A DNA stretch of 48,046 nt from an uncultured Thiotrichales bacterium (GTDB lineage Bacteria; Pseudomonadota; Gammaproteobacteria; CAZUMV01): assembly GCA_938041655.1 (NCBI GenBank), contig CALISW010000084.1:1-48046 (forward strand), read 5' to 3'. The notes under the pieces were generated by a model that saw nothing but the letters and a program-made list of their open reading frames with translations, was not told where the DNA came from and ran no database searches. Below, one piece after another: positions 37,338 to 47,008 of this stretch; position 1 is the first letter of the stretch; the number at the start of each line of letters is the position of its first letter. The translations under genes were made by a program, and so were the position numbers.

Positions 37338-37403
37338 CGTTTACACTCTTACGACAGGCCTTTGCTACCCTGTTCACATCATTATCAAGCCACCGACAGT
37401 AAA

Positions 37404-37440
37404 ATTGTTATGAATAGATCGCCTAAATACACATAACAAT
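37404..37440. promoter_or_regulatory. Inverted repeat covering the start of the GT26 gene
   Basis: ATTGTTATG and CATAACAAT form a perfect nine-base inverted repeat with a 19-base spacer. The right arm ends on the first two bases of the start codon, and no Shine-Dalgarno is visible. It may be a repressor site or an RNA hairpin that hides the start. Confidence 0.45.
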
Positions 37441-38173
37441 GATCAACAAAACCAATATTTGTGGTTTTGATATATCCACGGGGAATCTCAAACACCACCT
37501 TGAGCTGATACACAAGCGTATCGCAGACAAGAGTGGCGCCTGGATTGTCACACTCAATACTGAAATGCTATCGCGCATTTCCGGTGATAATGAATACCGC
37601 AACTTATTATTACAGGCTGACGTAATGGTTGCCGATGGTATGCCCATCGTCTGGACCGCAAATCGTAAAAATCCTACTGAAAAAATTGAAGGTCGAACTA
37701 CCGGGGTGGATTTGGTTGAAGGACTATTAACCGAAGACAACATCGTGCCATATGCAATAATTGGTGGTGTCGACCCTCTGACGACTATCCAGCAATACCC
37801 GAATGCGGAAGCCGGCTGCAAGTTCATTTTCACTGGTATAGTCGATTTAAGCGAAGAACAAACCAACAGCTTTGTAACCGAATTAAAAGAAAATGATGTG
37901 CAAATTGTTTATCTTGCACTGGGTGTACCAAAGCAAGACAAATTAGCTCTACAATTACGTGAAAAATTACCGCATTTAGTATCAATGGGCATTGGCGGTA
38001 CTTTTGAAATACTGTCACCCTCTGGTGGTCGCGCACCAAAATGGATGCAAAACTCGGGGCTCGAATGGTTCTATCGCCTGACGCGTGAACCGGGCCGATT
38101 ATGGAAACGCTACGTTGTTAACTATCCAACCGGCATCAAGATGCTGGTCAAAGATTTTTTAAAGGCTGAATAA
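37439..38173 (+). CDS. WecG/TagA/CpsF (GT26) glycosyltransferase
   Basis: The 244-residue protein has family marks VTLNTEMLSRI (near 37-47), ADVMVADGMPIVW, YLALGVPKQDKLA and GIGGTFEILSPSGGRAPKWMQ. GT26 enzymes such as WecG and TagA add the second sugar (for example ManNAcA or ManNAc) to an undecaprenyl-linked primer at the inner membrane face. It is the first of three polysaccharide genes lying between purH and purD. manC starts two bases after it. Confidence 0.93.
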   Translation: MINKTNICGFDISTGNLKHHLELIHKRIADKSGAWIVTLNTEMLSRISGDNEYRNLLLQADVMVADGMPIVWTANRKNPTEKIEGRTTGVDLVEGLLTEDNIVPYAIIGGVDPLTTIQQYPNAEAGCKFIFTGIVDLSEEQTNSFVTELKENDVQIVYLALGVPKQDKLALQLREKLPHLVSMGIGGTFEILSPSGGRAPKWMQNSGLEWFYRLTREPGRLWKRYVVNYPTGIKMLVKDFLKAE

Positions 38174-38175
38174 CC

Positions 38176-39603
38176 ATGAAAATTATTCCCGTTATACTTT
38201 CCGGTGGTTCTGGCACACGTTTGTGGCCACTATCGAGAGGCACCTACCCAAAACAGTTTCTTGATCTGCTCGATGGTCGCTCACTTTTTCAGGCCACCCT
38301 CGATCGTCTCGGAGAACTGAAAACAGCAGCACCCATTGTAGTGGCATCCGAGCCACATCGGTTTCTGGTAGCGGAGCAATTACGCCAGCGAGATGTTTTA
38401 GGCGCCTCCATCATTCTGGAGCCCGAAGGTCGTAACACCGCACCTGCAATTGCCGTTGCTGCTGAACTGGTCAAGAGTCAGGGTAATGACTCTGATAGCC
38501 TGCTTCTGGTCTTGCCTGCCGATCATAATATCAAAGACATTGCTGCCTTTAGTAAAGCTATCGAGACTGGCAAGCAAGCTGCTGCCGAGGGCAAGCTGGT
38601 CACTTTCGGTATTAAACCCGACGCACCCGAAACCGGATTTGGTTATATACAATCTGGCAATGCCATGAGTGACGGTATTTTTGAAATTTCACAGTTCGTA
38701 GAAAAACCTGATACCGCTACCGCACAAAAATATCTTGATGCTGGTGATTACTCATGGAACAGCGGCATGTTCTTATTCTCAGCGGAAAAATTTCTATCCG
38801 AGTTACAAAGCTTTCAACCAGAAATGGTCAGCGCCTGTAAAAATGCCGTCGCTGGAGGACATGAAGACCTGGACTTTTTCAGGCTCGATGCGCATGCCTT
38901 CAGAGCATCACCTTCAGACTCTATCGACTATGCAGTTATGGAACAAACCAAAGATGCTGCGGTTGTGCCGGTTGACATAGGCTGGAGTGATGTCGGCTCG
39001 TGGGGATCGCTAGCAGACATTTACGATCATGATACTGATGGAAATACCACCCATGGTGATGTGCTTCTTCAGGACTGTAAAAACACCATGGCGTATAGCG
39101 AAAACAAATTGGTGACTGTAGTCGGTGTTGAAGATCTGGTTATCGTTGAAACTCTGGATGCTGTACTGGTGACACACAAAGATAAATCTCAACAAGTCGG
39201 CGAACTGGTCAAGCATCTAAAGTCAGATGATCGTCTGGTTGCTACTGAACACCGCAAAATTTATCGTCCGTGGGGAAGCTACGACTCCATTGATTACGGC
39301 GACCGCTTTCAGGTTAAACGGATCACCGTTAACCCAGGCGCAGAATTATCGCTACAAAAACATCACCACCGCGCTGAACACTGGATTATTGTCTGCGGTA
39401 CCGCTGAAGTTACCTGTGATGAGAATGTGATGATGATGGAAGAAAATACATCCACCTATATACCACTAGGTTCAGTACACAGACTCGCTAATCGTGGCGT
39501 AATTCCACTGGAATTGATTGAAGTTCAATCCGGCAGCTATCTGGGCGAAGATGATATCGTTCGTCTTGAAGATAACTATGGCCGAAAAGGTACCAATACT
39601 TAA
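38176..39603 (+). CDS. manC: Mannose-1-phosphate guanylyltransferase / mannose-6-phosphate isomerase
   Basis: This 475-residue bifunctional type II enzyme makes GDP-mannose. The N-terminal nucleotidyltransferase (1-280) has [19 protein letters not shown] and the FVEKPD motif. The C-terminal cupin-type isomerase (about 360-470) has RPWGSYDSI and the metal-binding [13 protein letters not shown]. The product feeds surface polysaccharide assembly. It overlaps manB by one base (TAATG) and follows the GT26 gene by two bases. Confidence 0.97.
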   Translation: MKIIPVILSGGSGTRLWPLSRGTYPKQFLDLLDGRSLFQATLDRLGELKTAAPIVVASEPHRFLVAEQLRQRDVLGASIILEPEGRNTAPAIAVAAELVKSQGNDSDSLLLVLPADHNIKDIAAFSKAIETGKQAAAEGKLVTFGIKPDAPETGFGYIQSGNAMSDGIFEISQFVEKPDTATAQKYLDAGDYSWNSGMFLFSAEKFLSELQSFQPEMVSACKNAVAGGHEDLDFFRLDAHAFRASPSDSIDYAVMEQTKDAAVVPVDIGWSDVGSWGSLADIYDHDTDGNTTHGDVLLQDCKNTMAYSENKLVTVVGVEDLVIVETLDAVLVTHKDKSQQVGELVKHLKSDDRLVATEHRKIYRPWGSYDSIDYGDRFQVKRITVNPGAELSLQKHHHRAEHWIIVCGTAEVTCDENVMMMEENTSTYIPLGSVHRLANRGVIPLELIEVQSGSYLGEDDIVRLEDNYGRKGTNT

Positions 39604-40958
39604 TGAGTACTATTGATTGCTTTAAAGCCTATGATGTTCGCGGCAAAGTCCCTGAACAACTAAATGAAGATGTCGCCTACCGGATTGGGCGAGCTTTCGC
39701 AGAATACTTTTCCTGCAAAACAGTGGCGGTCGGCTATGACATCCGCGAAACCAGCCCGATTCTGACTGATGCGCTGGCCAATGGTTTGATGGCCAGTGGC
39801 TGCGATGTGCTTGACATCGGTCTGTGTGGCACTGAAGAAATTTATCACGCCACCAGTCACTTAAAACTGGATGGCGGCATTATGATCACTGCCAGTCATA
39901 ATCCGATTGAATATAACGGCATCAAGTTTGTACAGACTGATTCAAAACCTGTCAGCGGAGATACCGGCTTATTCGACATCAAAAAACTGGCCGAAGACAA
40001 TGTCTTTAAAGAGCCTGGAAAAACCGGTGCGCGCAAACCACTGGCAGCCAGAGATGCATATATAAAACATTTGCTAACCTATATTAAGCCAGCGAACCTC
40101 AAACCTCTCAAGATAGTCTCCAACCCTGGCAACGGTGGTGCCGGCATTGTTGTAGATGCCATCGAGTCTCATTTGCCACTGGAATTCATTAAGATACAAC
40201 ATGAGCCAGATGGAACGTTTCCCAATGGTATTCCAAACCCGCTATTAGTCGAACGACGTCAAGCGACTATTGATACAGTCATTGAACAAAAAGCAGATTT
40301 CGGCATTTCCTGGGATGGTGATTTTGATCGCTGTTTTTTCTTTGATGAAAACGGACGCTTTATCGAAGGCTACTATATAGTCGGTTTACTGGCTGAAGCA
40401 TTTTTGGCCAAACATCCTGGTGCTAAAATCATTCACGACCCACGCCTCACATGGAACACAGAAGAAGTTGTAACTAACGCAGGTGGAGTTCCAGTGGTTA
40501 GCAAAACCGGGCATGCCTTTATTAAAGAGCGGATGCGACAAGAAGATGCTATATACGGTGGCGAAATGAGTGCGCATCATTACTTTCGTGACTTTGCCTA
40601 CTGCGACAGCGGCATGATTCCCTGGTTACTGGTTGCTGAATTGATCAGTGACAGTGGTAAAACGCTATCTCAATTGATCGATGCACGAATGGAAGCATTC
40701 CCTTGCAGCGGCGAAATCAATTTCAAAGTCAAAGATGCCCCAGCTTGTGTTCAACATATTCTGGAGCACTTTACCGATCAAGCCAAAGAGATCACCGAGA
40801 TTGACGGGCTTGGTATGGATTGTGGAGACTGGCGCTTCAGCCTGCGCTCATCCAACACCGAGCCATTACTGAGGCTCAATCTGGAGTCACGGGCAGATTA
40901 CGACTTAATGCAACGTCAAACGACTGTCATGACCGAACTGATCAAAAAATTCTCGTGA
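39603..40958 (+). CDS. manB: Phosphomannomutase (ManB/CpsG)
   Basis: This 451-residue alpha-D-phosphohexomutase has [15 protein letters not shown] at the N-terminus, the phosphoserine loop [12 protein letters not shown] (Ser98), the Mg-binding DGDFDRCF, the sugar-binding [10 protein letters not shown] and the RSSNTEP phosphate loop. It converts mannose-6-P to mannose-1-P for ManC, whose stop it overlaps. The activity could extend to phosphoglucomutase as in AlgC, but pairing with manC points to GDP-mannose. Confidence 0.95.
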   Translation: MSTIDCFKAYDVRGKVPEQLNEDVAYRIGRAFAEYFSCKTVAVGYDIRETSPILTDALANGLMASGCDVLDIGLCGTEEIYHATSHLKLDGGIMITASHNPIEYNGIKFVQTDSKPVSGDTGLFDIKKLAEDNVFKEPGKTGARKPLAARDAYIKHLLTYIKPANLKPLKIVSNPGNGGAGIVVDAIESHLPLEFIKIQHEPDGTFPNGIPNPLLVERRQATIDTVIEQKADFGISWDGDFDRCFFFDENGRFIEGYYIVGLLAEAFLAKHPGAKIIHDPRLTWNTEEVVTNAGGVPVVSKTGHAFIKERMRQEDAIYGGEMSAHHYFRDFAYCDSGMIPWLLVAELISDSGKTLSQLIDARMEAFPCSGEINFKVKDAPACVQHILEHFTDQAKEITEIDGLGMDCGDWRFSLRSSNTEPLLRLNLESRADYDLMQRQTTVMTELIKKFS

Positions 40959-40996
40959 TTCCTGTGCTCACTGTTCTCTTGTGAGTATTCAATTGC

Positions 40997-41029
40997 CCTG
41001 ATTTACGCGATAATTAGCGTCTAATCAGG
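40997..41029 (+). promoter_or_regulatory. purD: Stem-loop enclosing the purD ribosome-binding site
   Basis: CCTGATT (40997-41003) pairs with AATCAGG (41023-41029), and inside it ACGC pairs with GCGT around an eight-base loop. The outer right arm shares its AGG with the AGGAG Shine-Dalgarno of purD (41027-41031). In RNA this would hide the ribosome site, so it may control purD translation. A GATAAT inside the loop could instead be a -10 box. Confidence 0.45.
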
Positions 41030-41037
41030 AGTGAAAA

Positions 41038-42327
41038 ATGAAAGTATTGTTAGTAGGCAGCGGTGGCCGTGAACATGCGCTGGCCTGGAAAATTGCACAA
41101 TCAGAACTCGTCAGCCAAATATTTGTCGCACCCGGCAACGCTGGTACAGCAACTGAATCCAAATGCACCAATGTAGATACCCAAGCTGAAGATCTGGATG
41201 GCTTACTCGCTTTTGCAAAAAGTGAAGAGATAGGCCTAACGGTAATTGGCCCGGAAGTGCCACTGGTTGCGGGCATCGTCGATCAATTTACTGCTGCTGG
41301 ATTGAAATGCTTTGGCCCATCAAAGGGAGCCGCACAACTGGAAGGCTCCAAAGCCTACACCAAAGACTTTTTAAGTAAGTACCACATCCCCACCGCCGCT
41401 TATGGCAACTTCACCCAAATAGATGAAGCAGTTACGTTCATCAAAACGCATGGGGCACCTATCGTAGTGAAAGCTGATGGCTTGGCGGCCGGCAAAGGCG
41501 TGATCATCGCCCAAACGATTGAGGAAGCAATAGCTGCAGTAGAGGACATGCTCGCTGGCAACGCTTTTGGCGATGCAGGTCATCGCGTGGTAGTAGAAGA
41601 ATTTTTAGAAGGCGAAGAAGCCAGCTTTATCGTCATGGTCGATGGTGAACACATACTACCTATGGCCTCCTCACAAGATCACAAAGCACGTGATGATGGA
41701 GACTCGGGGCCGAATACCGGCGGCATGGGTGCCTACTCCCCTGCCCCTATCGTTGATCAGGTCATGCATGATCGTATTATGGAAACGGTGATCAAGCCAA
41801 CAGTGAAAGGCATGCAGTCTGAAGGCTTTCCGTTCACCGGCTTTTTATACGCCGGAGTAATGATTAATGATGATGGCATACCGAAAGTACTGGAATTCAA
41901 TGTTCGTTTTGGCGACCCGGAAACACAACCCATCATGATGCGCCTGAAGTCTGATCTAGTAGAGGCCATGCTCGCTGCAATTGACGGTAAGCTTAATGAA
42001 ATTGAGGCAAGCTGGGATGACAGAGCTGCGCTTGGTGTTGTCATGGCTGCCAGCGGATACCCTGAGTCTTATAAAAAAGGCATGGTGATATCAGGGCTTG
42101 AACAATGCAGCGATGATGACTGTAAAGTATTTCATGCCGGCACCGATAACAATGAAGCTAGAATTGTTACTAGCGGGGGACGAGTATTATGTGTCACCGC
42201 ATTGGGCGATACTGTTACCGCAGCCCAGCAGGCTGCCTATGCCGGTGTTAACGCAATCAAGTGGGACAACTGCTACTTTCGCAATGACATCGGGCACCGA
42301 GCCATTGCCAGAGAGAAAAACAGTTAA
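41038..42327 (+). CDS. purD: Phosphoribosylamine-glycine ligase
   Basis: The 429-residue ATP-grasp enzyme carries out the second step of purine synthesis. [28 protein letters not shown], the [20 protein letters not shown] signature and [13 protein letters not shown] are all present. AGGAG lies six bases before the ATG and is part of a stem-loop. Its last four bases overlap the convergent rho gene. It is separated from purH by the GT26-manC-manB insertion. Confidence 0.98.
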   Translation: MKVLLVGSGGREHALAWKIAQSELVSQIFVAPGNAGTATESKCTNVDTQAEDLDGLLAFAKSEEIGLTVIGPEVPLVAGIVDQFTAAGLKCFGPSKGAAQLEGSKAYTKDFLSKYHIPTAAYGNFTQIDEAVTFIKTHGAPIVVKADGLAAGKGVIIAQTIEEAIAAVEDMLAGNAFGDAGHRVVVEEFLEGEEASFIVMVDGEHILPMASSQDHKARDDGDSGPNTGGMGAYSPAPIVDQVMHDRIMETVIKPTVKGMQSEGFPFTGFLYAGVMINDDGIPKVLEFNVRFGDPETQPIMMRLKSDLVEAMLAAIDGKLNEIEASWDDRAALGVVMAASGYPESYKKGMVISGLEQCSDDDCKVFHAGTDNNEARIVTSGGRVLCVTALGDTVTAAQQAAYAGVNAIKWDNCYFRNDIGHRAIAREKNS

Positions 42328-43583
42328 GAGCGCTTCATCGAATCAAAGAACTCATCATTGGTTTTAGTACCAGTGAGCTTGTCGAGCAAGAATTCCATTG
42401 AATCTATTTCATCCATCGGGTGTAAGAACTTGCGCAAGATCCAGAGCTTCTGCAGCTCTTCCTCATCCGTTAATAGTTCTTCACGGCGTGTGCCAGAACG
42501 ATTGATGTTGATGGCAGGATAAATTCGCTTCTCGGCAATCTTTCGATCTAGATGAACTTCAGAGTTACCGGTTCCTTTAAATTCTTCGTAGATAACTTCA
42601 TCCATCTTCGAACCGGTTTCGATTAAAGCGGTCGCCAATATCGTCAAACTGCCACCCTCTTCGATGTTACGAGCCGCACCAAAGAAACGCTTGGGACGCT
42701 GTAGTGCATTGGCATCAACACCACCAGTCAAGACCTTACCCGATGATGGCACTACCGTATTGTAAGCTCGTGCTAAACGCGTGATCGAATCCAGCAATAT
42801 GATTACATCATGCTTATGCTCTACGAGACGCTTGGCTTTTTCGATTACCATCTCAGCAACTTGTACGTGTCGAGTTGCTGGTTCATCAAAAGTAGAAGAA
42901 ACAACCTCACCTTTGACCATGCGAGACATCTCGGTTACTTCTTCCGGACGCTCATCTATCAATAATACAATTAAATATGCATCTGGATAATTGGAAGTCA
43001 GACTCTGGGCAATGTTCTGCAGCATGATGGTCTTACCAGCCTTCGGCGGGGCAATTATCAAGCCACGTTGTCCCTTACCAATCGGAGAAACAATATCTAT
43101 AATTCTTGCGGTTATATCTTCAGTACTGCCATTACCGCGTTCCATTCTCATCCGCTCATCTGGATGTAGCGGTGTAAGGTTTTCAAACAATACCTTGCTC
43201 TTGGCATTCTCGGGTTTCTCAAAATTAATTTCAGCAACTTTCAACAAAGCGAAATAACGTTCGCTATCCTTTGGTGGACGAATTTTTCCGGAAACAGTGT
43301 CGCCAGTACGCAAACCAAAACGCCTGATCTGGCTGGGTGATACATAAATATCGTCCGGACCCGCAAGATAGGAACCACCAGCAGAACGCAAAAAACCGAA
43401 CCCATCTTGCAAAATTTCCAGCACACCATCTCCAAATATATCTTCACCACCTTTGGCGTGTGCCTTGAGAATTGCGAAGACCAGGTCCTGCTTTCTTTGG
43501 CGAGCGACGTTGTCCAGCTTCATTTTGTTAGCGAGCTTGACTAGCTCAGACGGAGATTTACTTTTTAGTTCAGTTAAGTTCAT
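42324..43583 (-). CDS. rho: Transcription termination factor Rho
   Basis: The 419-residue hexameric RNA helicase starts [18 protein letters not shown]. The cold-shock-like RNA-binding domain holds [16 protein letters not shown], Walker A is APPKAGKT, and the [10 protein letters not shown] and [10 protein letters not shown] motifs follow. Length and motifs are those of E. coli Rho. It is downstream of trxA on the same strand, with a 179-base leader containing a candidate promoter and a stem-loop. Its 3' end overlaps purD by four bases. Confidence 0.99.
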   Translation of the reverse strand: MNLTELKSKSPSELVKLANKMKLDNVARQRKQDLVFAILKAHAKGGEDIFGDGVLEILQDGFGFLRSAGGSYLAGPDDIYVSPSQIRRFGLRTGDTVSGKIRPPKDSERYFALLKVAEINFEKPENAKSKVLFENLTPLHPDERMRMERGNGSTEDITARIIDIVSPIGKGQRGLIIAPPKAGKTIMLQNIAQSLTSNYPDAYLIVLLIDERPEEVTEMSRMVKGEVVSSTFDEPATRHVQVAEMVIEKAKRLVEHKHDVIILLDSITRLARAYNTVVPSSGKVLTGGVDANALQRPKRFFGAARNIEEGGSLTILATALIETGSKMDEVIYEEFKGTGNSEVHLDRKIAEKRIYPAININRSGTRREELLTDEEELQKLWILRKFLHPMDEIDSMEFLLDKLTGTKTNDEFFDSMKRS

Positions 43584-43668
43584 TTATGGTCTTCAGGATA
43601 GGTTTTGAGAAATTATTTGGTGCCCACAGGGCCAGGGAGATTTAGTTACTTTGGTATTTTTTTATTAT

Positions 43669-43690
43669 CGACGCACCGGGAGGTGCATCG
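43669..43690 (-). promoter_or_regulatory. rho: Stem-loop in the rho leader
   Basis: CGATGCACC and GGTGCGTCG (minus strand) form a nine-base stem with one G-U pair and a four-base loop. An A-rich, not T-rich, stretch follows, so this is not an intrinsic terminator of trxA. It lies about 85 bases before the rho ATG and may belong to the autoregulated rho leader. Confidence 0.4.
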
Positions 43691-43704
43691 ATCAAGATGT
43701 ACAA

Positions 43705-43733
43705 ACTATAGACTGAATATTCTTATGCGTCTA
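43705..43733 (-). promoter_or_regulatory. rho: Candidate rho promoter
   Basis: On the minus strand TAGACG and TATAGT are 17 bases apart, between trxA and rho. This would give a 5' leader of roughly 115 bases containing the stem-loop at 43669-43690. Confidence 0.45.
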
Positions 43734-43762
43734 CTAATTATTTCGATATTTTTGACTGAAAA

Positions 43763-44089
43763 TCAGAGGTTTTGGTCAAGAAATGCCGCTAATTGAGACT
43801 TGGATACAGCACCCATTTTAGTCGCTTCAACATTACCCTCTTTAAACAGCATCAAAGTTGGAATTCCACGTATTCCATAAGTCTTGGCAATTTCCTGATT
43901 ATCATCAACGTTCACTTTGACGATCTTGAGCTTGCCCTCATAATCCCCGGAAATATCTTCCAGTATTGGGCCTATTAACTTGCAGGGACCACACCATTCC
44001 GCCCAGTAATCTACCAAAACCGGCATTTCCGAGTTAATAACCTGATCATCAAAATCTGCTTCTTTTATATTACTAATATTATCGCTCAT
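43763..44089 (-). CDS. trxA: Thioredoxin 1
   Basis: The 108-residue cytoplasmic thioredoxin has DYWAEWCGPCKLIGP (Cys33, Cys36) and the cis-proline GIPTLMLF. It reduces ribonucleotide reductase, PAPS reductase and other disulfides. ATG 44089 has GAGG about 14 bases upstream, a long spacing. It is followed by rho and divergent from rhlB, the standard gammaproteobacterial arrangement. Confidence 0.98.
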   Translation of the reverse strand: MSDNISNIKEADFDDQVINSEMPVLVDYWAEWCGPCKLIGPILEDISGDYEGKLKIVKVNVDDNQEIAKTYGIRGIPTLMLFKEGNVEATKMGAVSKSQLAAFLDQNL

Positions 44090-44215
44090 GAGCTTAAATT
44101 CATCCTCGTTGCTTTGTAACTAATGTGCCGCTTAAAGCATGTAATTTCAAGGCTAATATAGATAAATGCCTCGATTAAACGCGGCTAAGTTCTCATAACT
44201 GCTACACTAGCGCCC

Positions 44216-45361
44216 ATGAGCAAAACATTCCTGACCAAGACCGCTTTTCGCGATCTAAATCTACATTCTGATCTCTACCAGGGACTGGACAAAGCTGGTT
44301 TCAGCAACTGCACCCCGATCCAGGCTGAAACCATTCCCATCGCCTTACAAGGTGATGATGTTGCCGGACAAGCACAAACTGGCACGGGTAAAACCGCCGC
44401 CTTTTTACTGATATCAATGCACCGTCTACTAAATAATACACCTGAGAAAAAGTTAACAAGTCCTCGCTGTATCATCCTCGCTCCGACAAGAGAACTGGCG
44501 ATTCAAATCCATAAAGATGCAATGCAGTTAGGCGGGCATACCAAACTGAAATTTGGCTTGGTTTATGGTGGCGTCGATTACGACAAACAACGAAAAACTT
44601 TACAGAACGGTGTAGACATTCTAATCGGCACACCGGGTCGAATTATTGATTATTTCAAACAAAAGGTATTTCACCTTCGCAACATAGAAGTCATGATTCT
44701 GGACGAAGCTGATCGCATGTTTGATCTGGGTTTCATCAAAGACATTCGTTATTTACTACGTCGTATGCCCAAACCCGAGCAACGCCAAAACATGTTGTTC
44801 TCAGCAACACTTTCATACCGGGTTATGGAACTTGCCTACGAGCATATGAATGACCCAAAGAAGGTCACCATAGAAACCAGAGAAATTACAGCTGATAGTG
44901 TTGAACAACGACTTTATTATCCAGCCAACACTGAAAAAATCCCGCTACTTCTCGAGTTATTTGAAACTTTATCGCCTAGCCGCAGCATAATATTCACCAA
45001 CACCAAACATGCCGCCCGAAAAGTCGCTGACAGATTAAATAAAAAAGAAATAAAAGCAGGACTACTCTCAGGCGATGTACCTCAAAAGAAAAGAGAGAAG
45101 CTACTCAACCGCTTTAAGAATGGCGAATTCAAAGCCATGGTAGCCACCGACGTCGCAGCAAGAGGTATTCACGTTGATGAAGTAAGCCACGTATTTAATT
45201 TTGACTTACCGCAATCGGGCGAAGATTATGTCCATAGAATAGGACGAACCGCCAGAGCCGGCTCAAGTGGAATTGCCATTAGTTTCGCCTGTGAAGACAC
45301 CTCTTTTTATCTTCCAGACATCGAAGACTATATCGGTAGTGCGATACAAGTCGCAGGCTGA
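44216..45361 (+). CDS. rhlB: DEAD-box RNA helicase RhlB (short form)
   Basis: The protein has 381 residues. The N-terminal [13 protein letters not shown], the Q motif [56 protein letters not shown] and [10 protein letters not shown] follow E. coli RhlB closely. In E. coli RhlB (421 residues) a basic Arg/Gly-rich tail follows; here the protein ends directly after the helicase core ([10 protein letters not shown]). The divergent trxA-rho neighbours confirm the identity. It unwinds RNA for the degradosome in relatives. Confidence 0.93.
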   Translation: MSKTFLTKTAFRDLNLHSDLYQGLDKAGFSNCTPIQAETIPIALQGDDVAGQAQTGTGKTAAFLLISMHRLLNNTPEKKLTSPRCIILAPTRELAIQIHKDAMQLGGHTKLKFGLVYGGVDYDKQRKTLQNGVDILIGTPGRIIDYFKQKVFHLRNIEVMILDEADRMFDLGFIKDIRYLLRRMPKPEQRQNMLFSATLSYRVMELAYEHMNDPKKVTIETREITADSVEQRLYYPANTEKIPLLLELFETLSPSRSIIFTNTKHAARKVADRLNKKEIKAGLLSGDVPQKKREKLLNRFKNGEFKAMVATDVAARGIHVDEVSHVFNFDLPQSGEDYVHRIGRTARAGSSGIAISFACEDTSFYLPDIEDYIGSAIQVAG

Positions 45362-45456
45362 GTAATTAGAGAATTTTTTTCGATAAATTCAGGTTTTCAT
45401 TGCTCGTATCAAACATTATTCTAATCGATAGTAAATAGAGTTATGGAGCTCCAACC

Positions 45457-46992
45457 TTGAGACAAGATCTTCAATCCATTTTTATGGTACTTGTAGCCAC
45501 CATAATGGCGTATTTCTTAATGCGCTTCATGGGTCTGACTCGCAAAGAAAACAAGAGCTGGTATTTTGTTTGGATGTGCATAACGTGTTTAGCTTTTTTG
45601 CTGCACAACTTCTACCTAATTGTTGGCTTTCTTGTTCTGCTAAAACTGTTTTGGGTTAAAAATGATCTGGACAAAAGCATACTTCTATTTTTATTTTTAT
45701 TACCATGCCTTCCTACTGTCCAATCCTATTGGCTTCCTATAGACGCGATACATATTTTATTTACAGACTATAGAGAAGCACTAATACTCATCCTTATTTT
45801 CCCATTGCTTCCCAAGTTGGTTAGACAATCCAGCATTGATAGTCGAAATATTATTTTCTATCTACCATTGCTTTACTTAATAGGATTTGATGTTTTTGCA
45901 ATGCTTGATTCTGAAATCAACTTAACTCAATCTAAAAGAGCAGCTATCATTGAGAACACTTGGACAAATCAAATCAGAGGTTTGGTCACAGTACTTATTT
46001 TTAAATACCTACCGTTTTATGCAGCTGCAGTTTGGTGCACTTCCACCAGAAAGGTAATGAAAGCAATGCATGCCATTGCTTCATCAGGAATTATATTATT
46101 GGTTTTAGCTGTTCCTAGCGCTCTACTCGGCTGGGATATCTATCATGGCTTGAATCTCGGTGGCAACCTACCTGATGCTCCATTATATGAACGCGGATTG
46201 TTCATTCGCATTAAACTAACTTCAGTACATCCAATCATTTTTGGTAAATTAGCGTTTTTAACACTAAGCTGCCTACTTGGTTTGCTGATGATTAAAGGCA
46301 TAAGGATAAAACTTTTTATATTTGCTTTGTTAATAACAGTTCCAGCAATATTTCTGACTGGGTCGCGATCCGCTTATATTGGAACTCTAATTGTAGTGAT
46401 AGGATATTTCTATTTCTCCATGCGACAACAATCTCGCAAGCTTACAGCCTTTGCATCAATTATCTTAGTTGCAATTATCGCGGTACCCTATGCTTTAGAA
46501 ACAGGTTCAGTTGAAGCGACAGATTTTTCTGCAGTAGATTCAGAAGGCACATTTGACTATCGCAAGCGTTTACTACTAGCTGGAATGGCTGTTATACCTG
46601 ACAATCCATTTTTCGGAAATCCTGACTTTATTAATGAGCCTGAATTTTTGGCACTCAGACAGGGTGAAGGAATTATAGACACTCTAAATAAATGGCTAAT
46701 TATGTCCGTCGAATATGGCTTGATTTACACTTTACTTTTTTTGATCTTTTTTATACGCGTCCTAAAATATTCCAAGAAACTCGCAATAAGTGGATGGGAC
46801 AATAATCGCACTACCAATATCAGTCTCGGTGCTGGACTTTCGGCATGTTTAGCCGCTTTTGCTGTTACCGCAGTGTTTGATAATTTTTCAGATTATTTGT
46901 TCTTGTTATATGGACTCTGTTTCGGGATTGGACACTCTCTACAAAAAGATGAAACTCAAAATAATAAACAAACAATAAGCTACTCGTCTTGA
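45457..46992 (+). CDS. Wzy/O-antigen ligase-type polysaccharide membrane protein
   Basis: This 511-residue multi-pass membrane protein has about 12 hydrophobic segments, one long loop (about 345-410) and the FLTGSRSAYIGTLIVVIGY stretch typical of the Wzy_C/O-antigen ligase superfamily. Whether it polymerises or ligates is not readable. The start is TTG 45457 with GGAG nine bases upstream; ATG 45484 is the alternative. The DNA is AT-richer than the upstream genes (23 G/C of 60 at 46321-46380, counted by hand), as is common for transferred surface-polysaccharide genes. It converges on the flippase gene. Confidence 0.8.
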   Translation: MRQDLQSIFMVLVATIMAYFLMRFMGLTRKENKSWYFVWMCITCLAFLLHNFYLIVGFLVLLKLFWVKNDLDKSILLFLFLLPCLPTVQSYWLPIDAIHILFTDYREALILILIFPLLPKLVRQSSIDSRNIIFYLPLLYLIGFDVFAMLDSEINLTQSKRAAIIENTWTNQIRGLVTVLIFKYLPFYAAAVWCTSTRKVMKAMHAIASSGIILLVLAVPSALLGWDIYHGLNLGGNLPDAPLYERGLFIRIKLTSVHPIIFGKLAFLTLSCLLGLLMIKGIRIKLFIFALLITVPAIFLTGSRSAYIGTLIVVIGYFYFSMRQQSRKLTAFASIILVAIIAVPYALETGSVEATDFSAVDSEGTFDYRKRLLLAGMAVIPDNPFFGNPDFINEPEFLALRQGEGIIDTLNKWLIMSVEYGLIYTLLFLIFFIRVLKYSKKLAISGWDNNRTTNISLGAGLSACLAAFAVTAVFDNFSDYLFLLYGLCFGIGHSLQKDETQNNKQTISYSS

Positions 46993-47008
46993 ATTAAAAG
47001 GTCGGAAA

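Noticed and set aside
42324..42327. Convergent four-base purD/rho overlap as a regulatory device
   Set aside because: Such small convergent overlaps are common in compact genomes and nothing else supports a role.
43669..43690. Intrinsic terminator of trxA
   Set aside because: The stem is followed by A-rich sequence on the transcribed strand, with no T-run.
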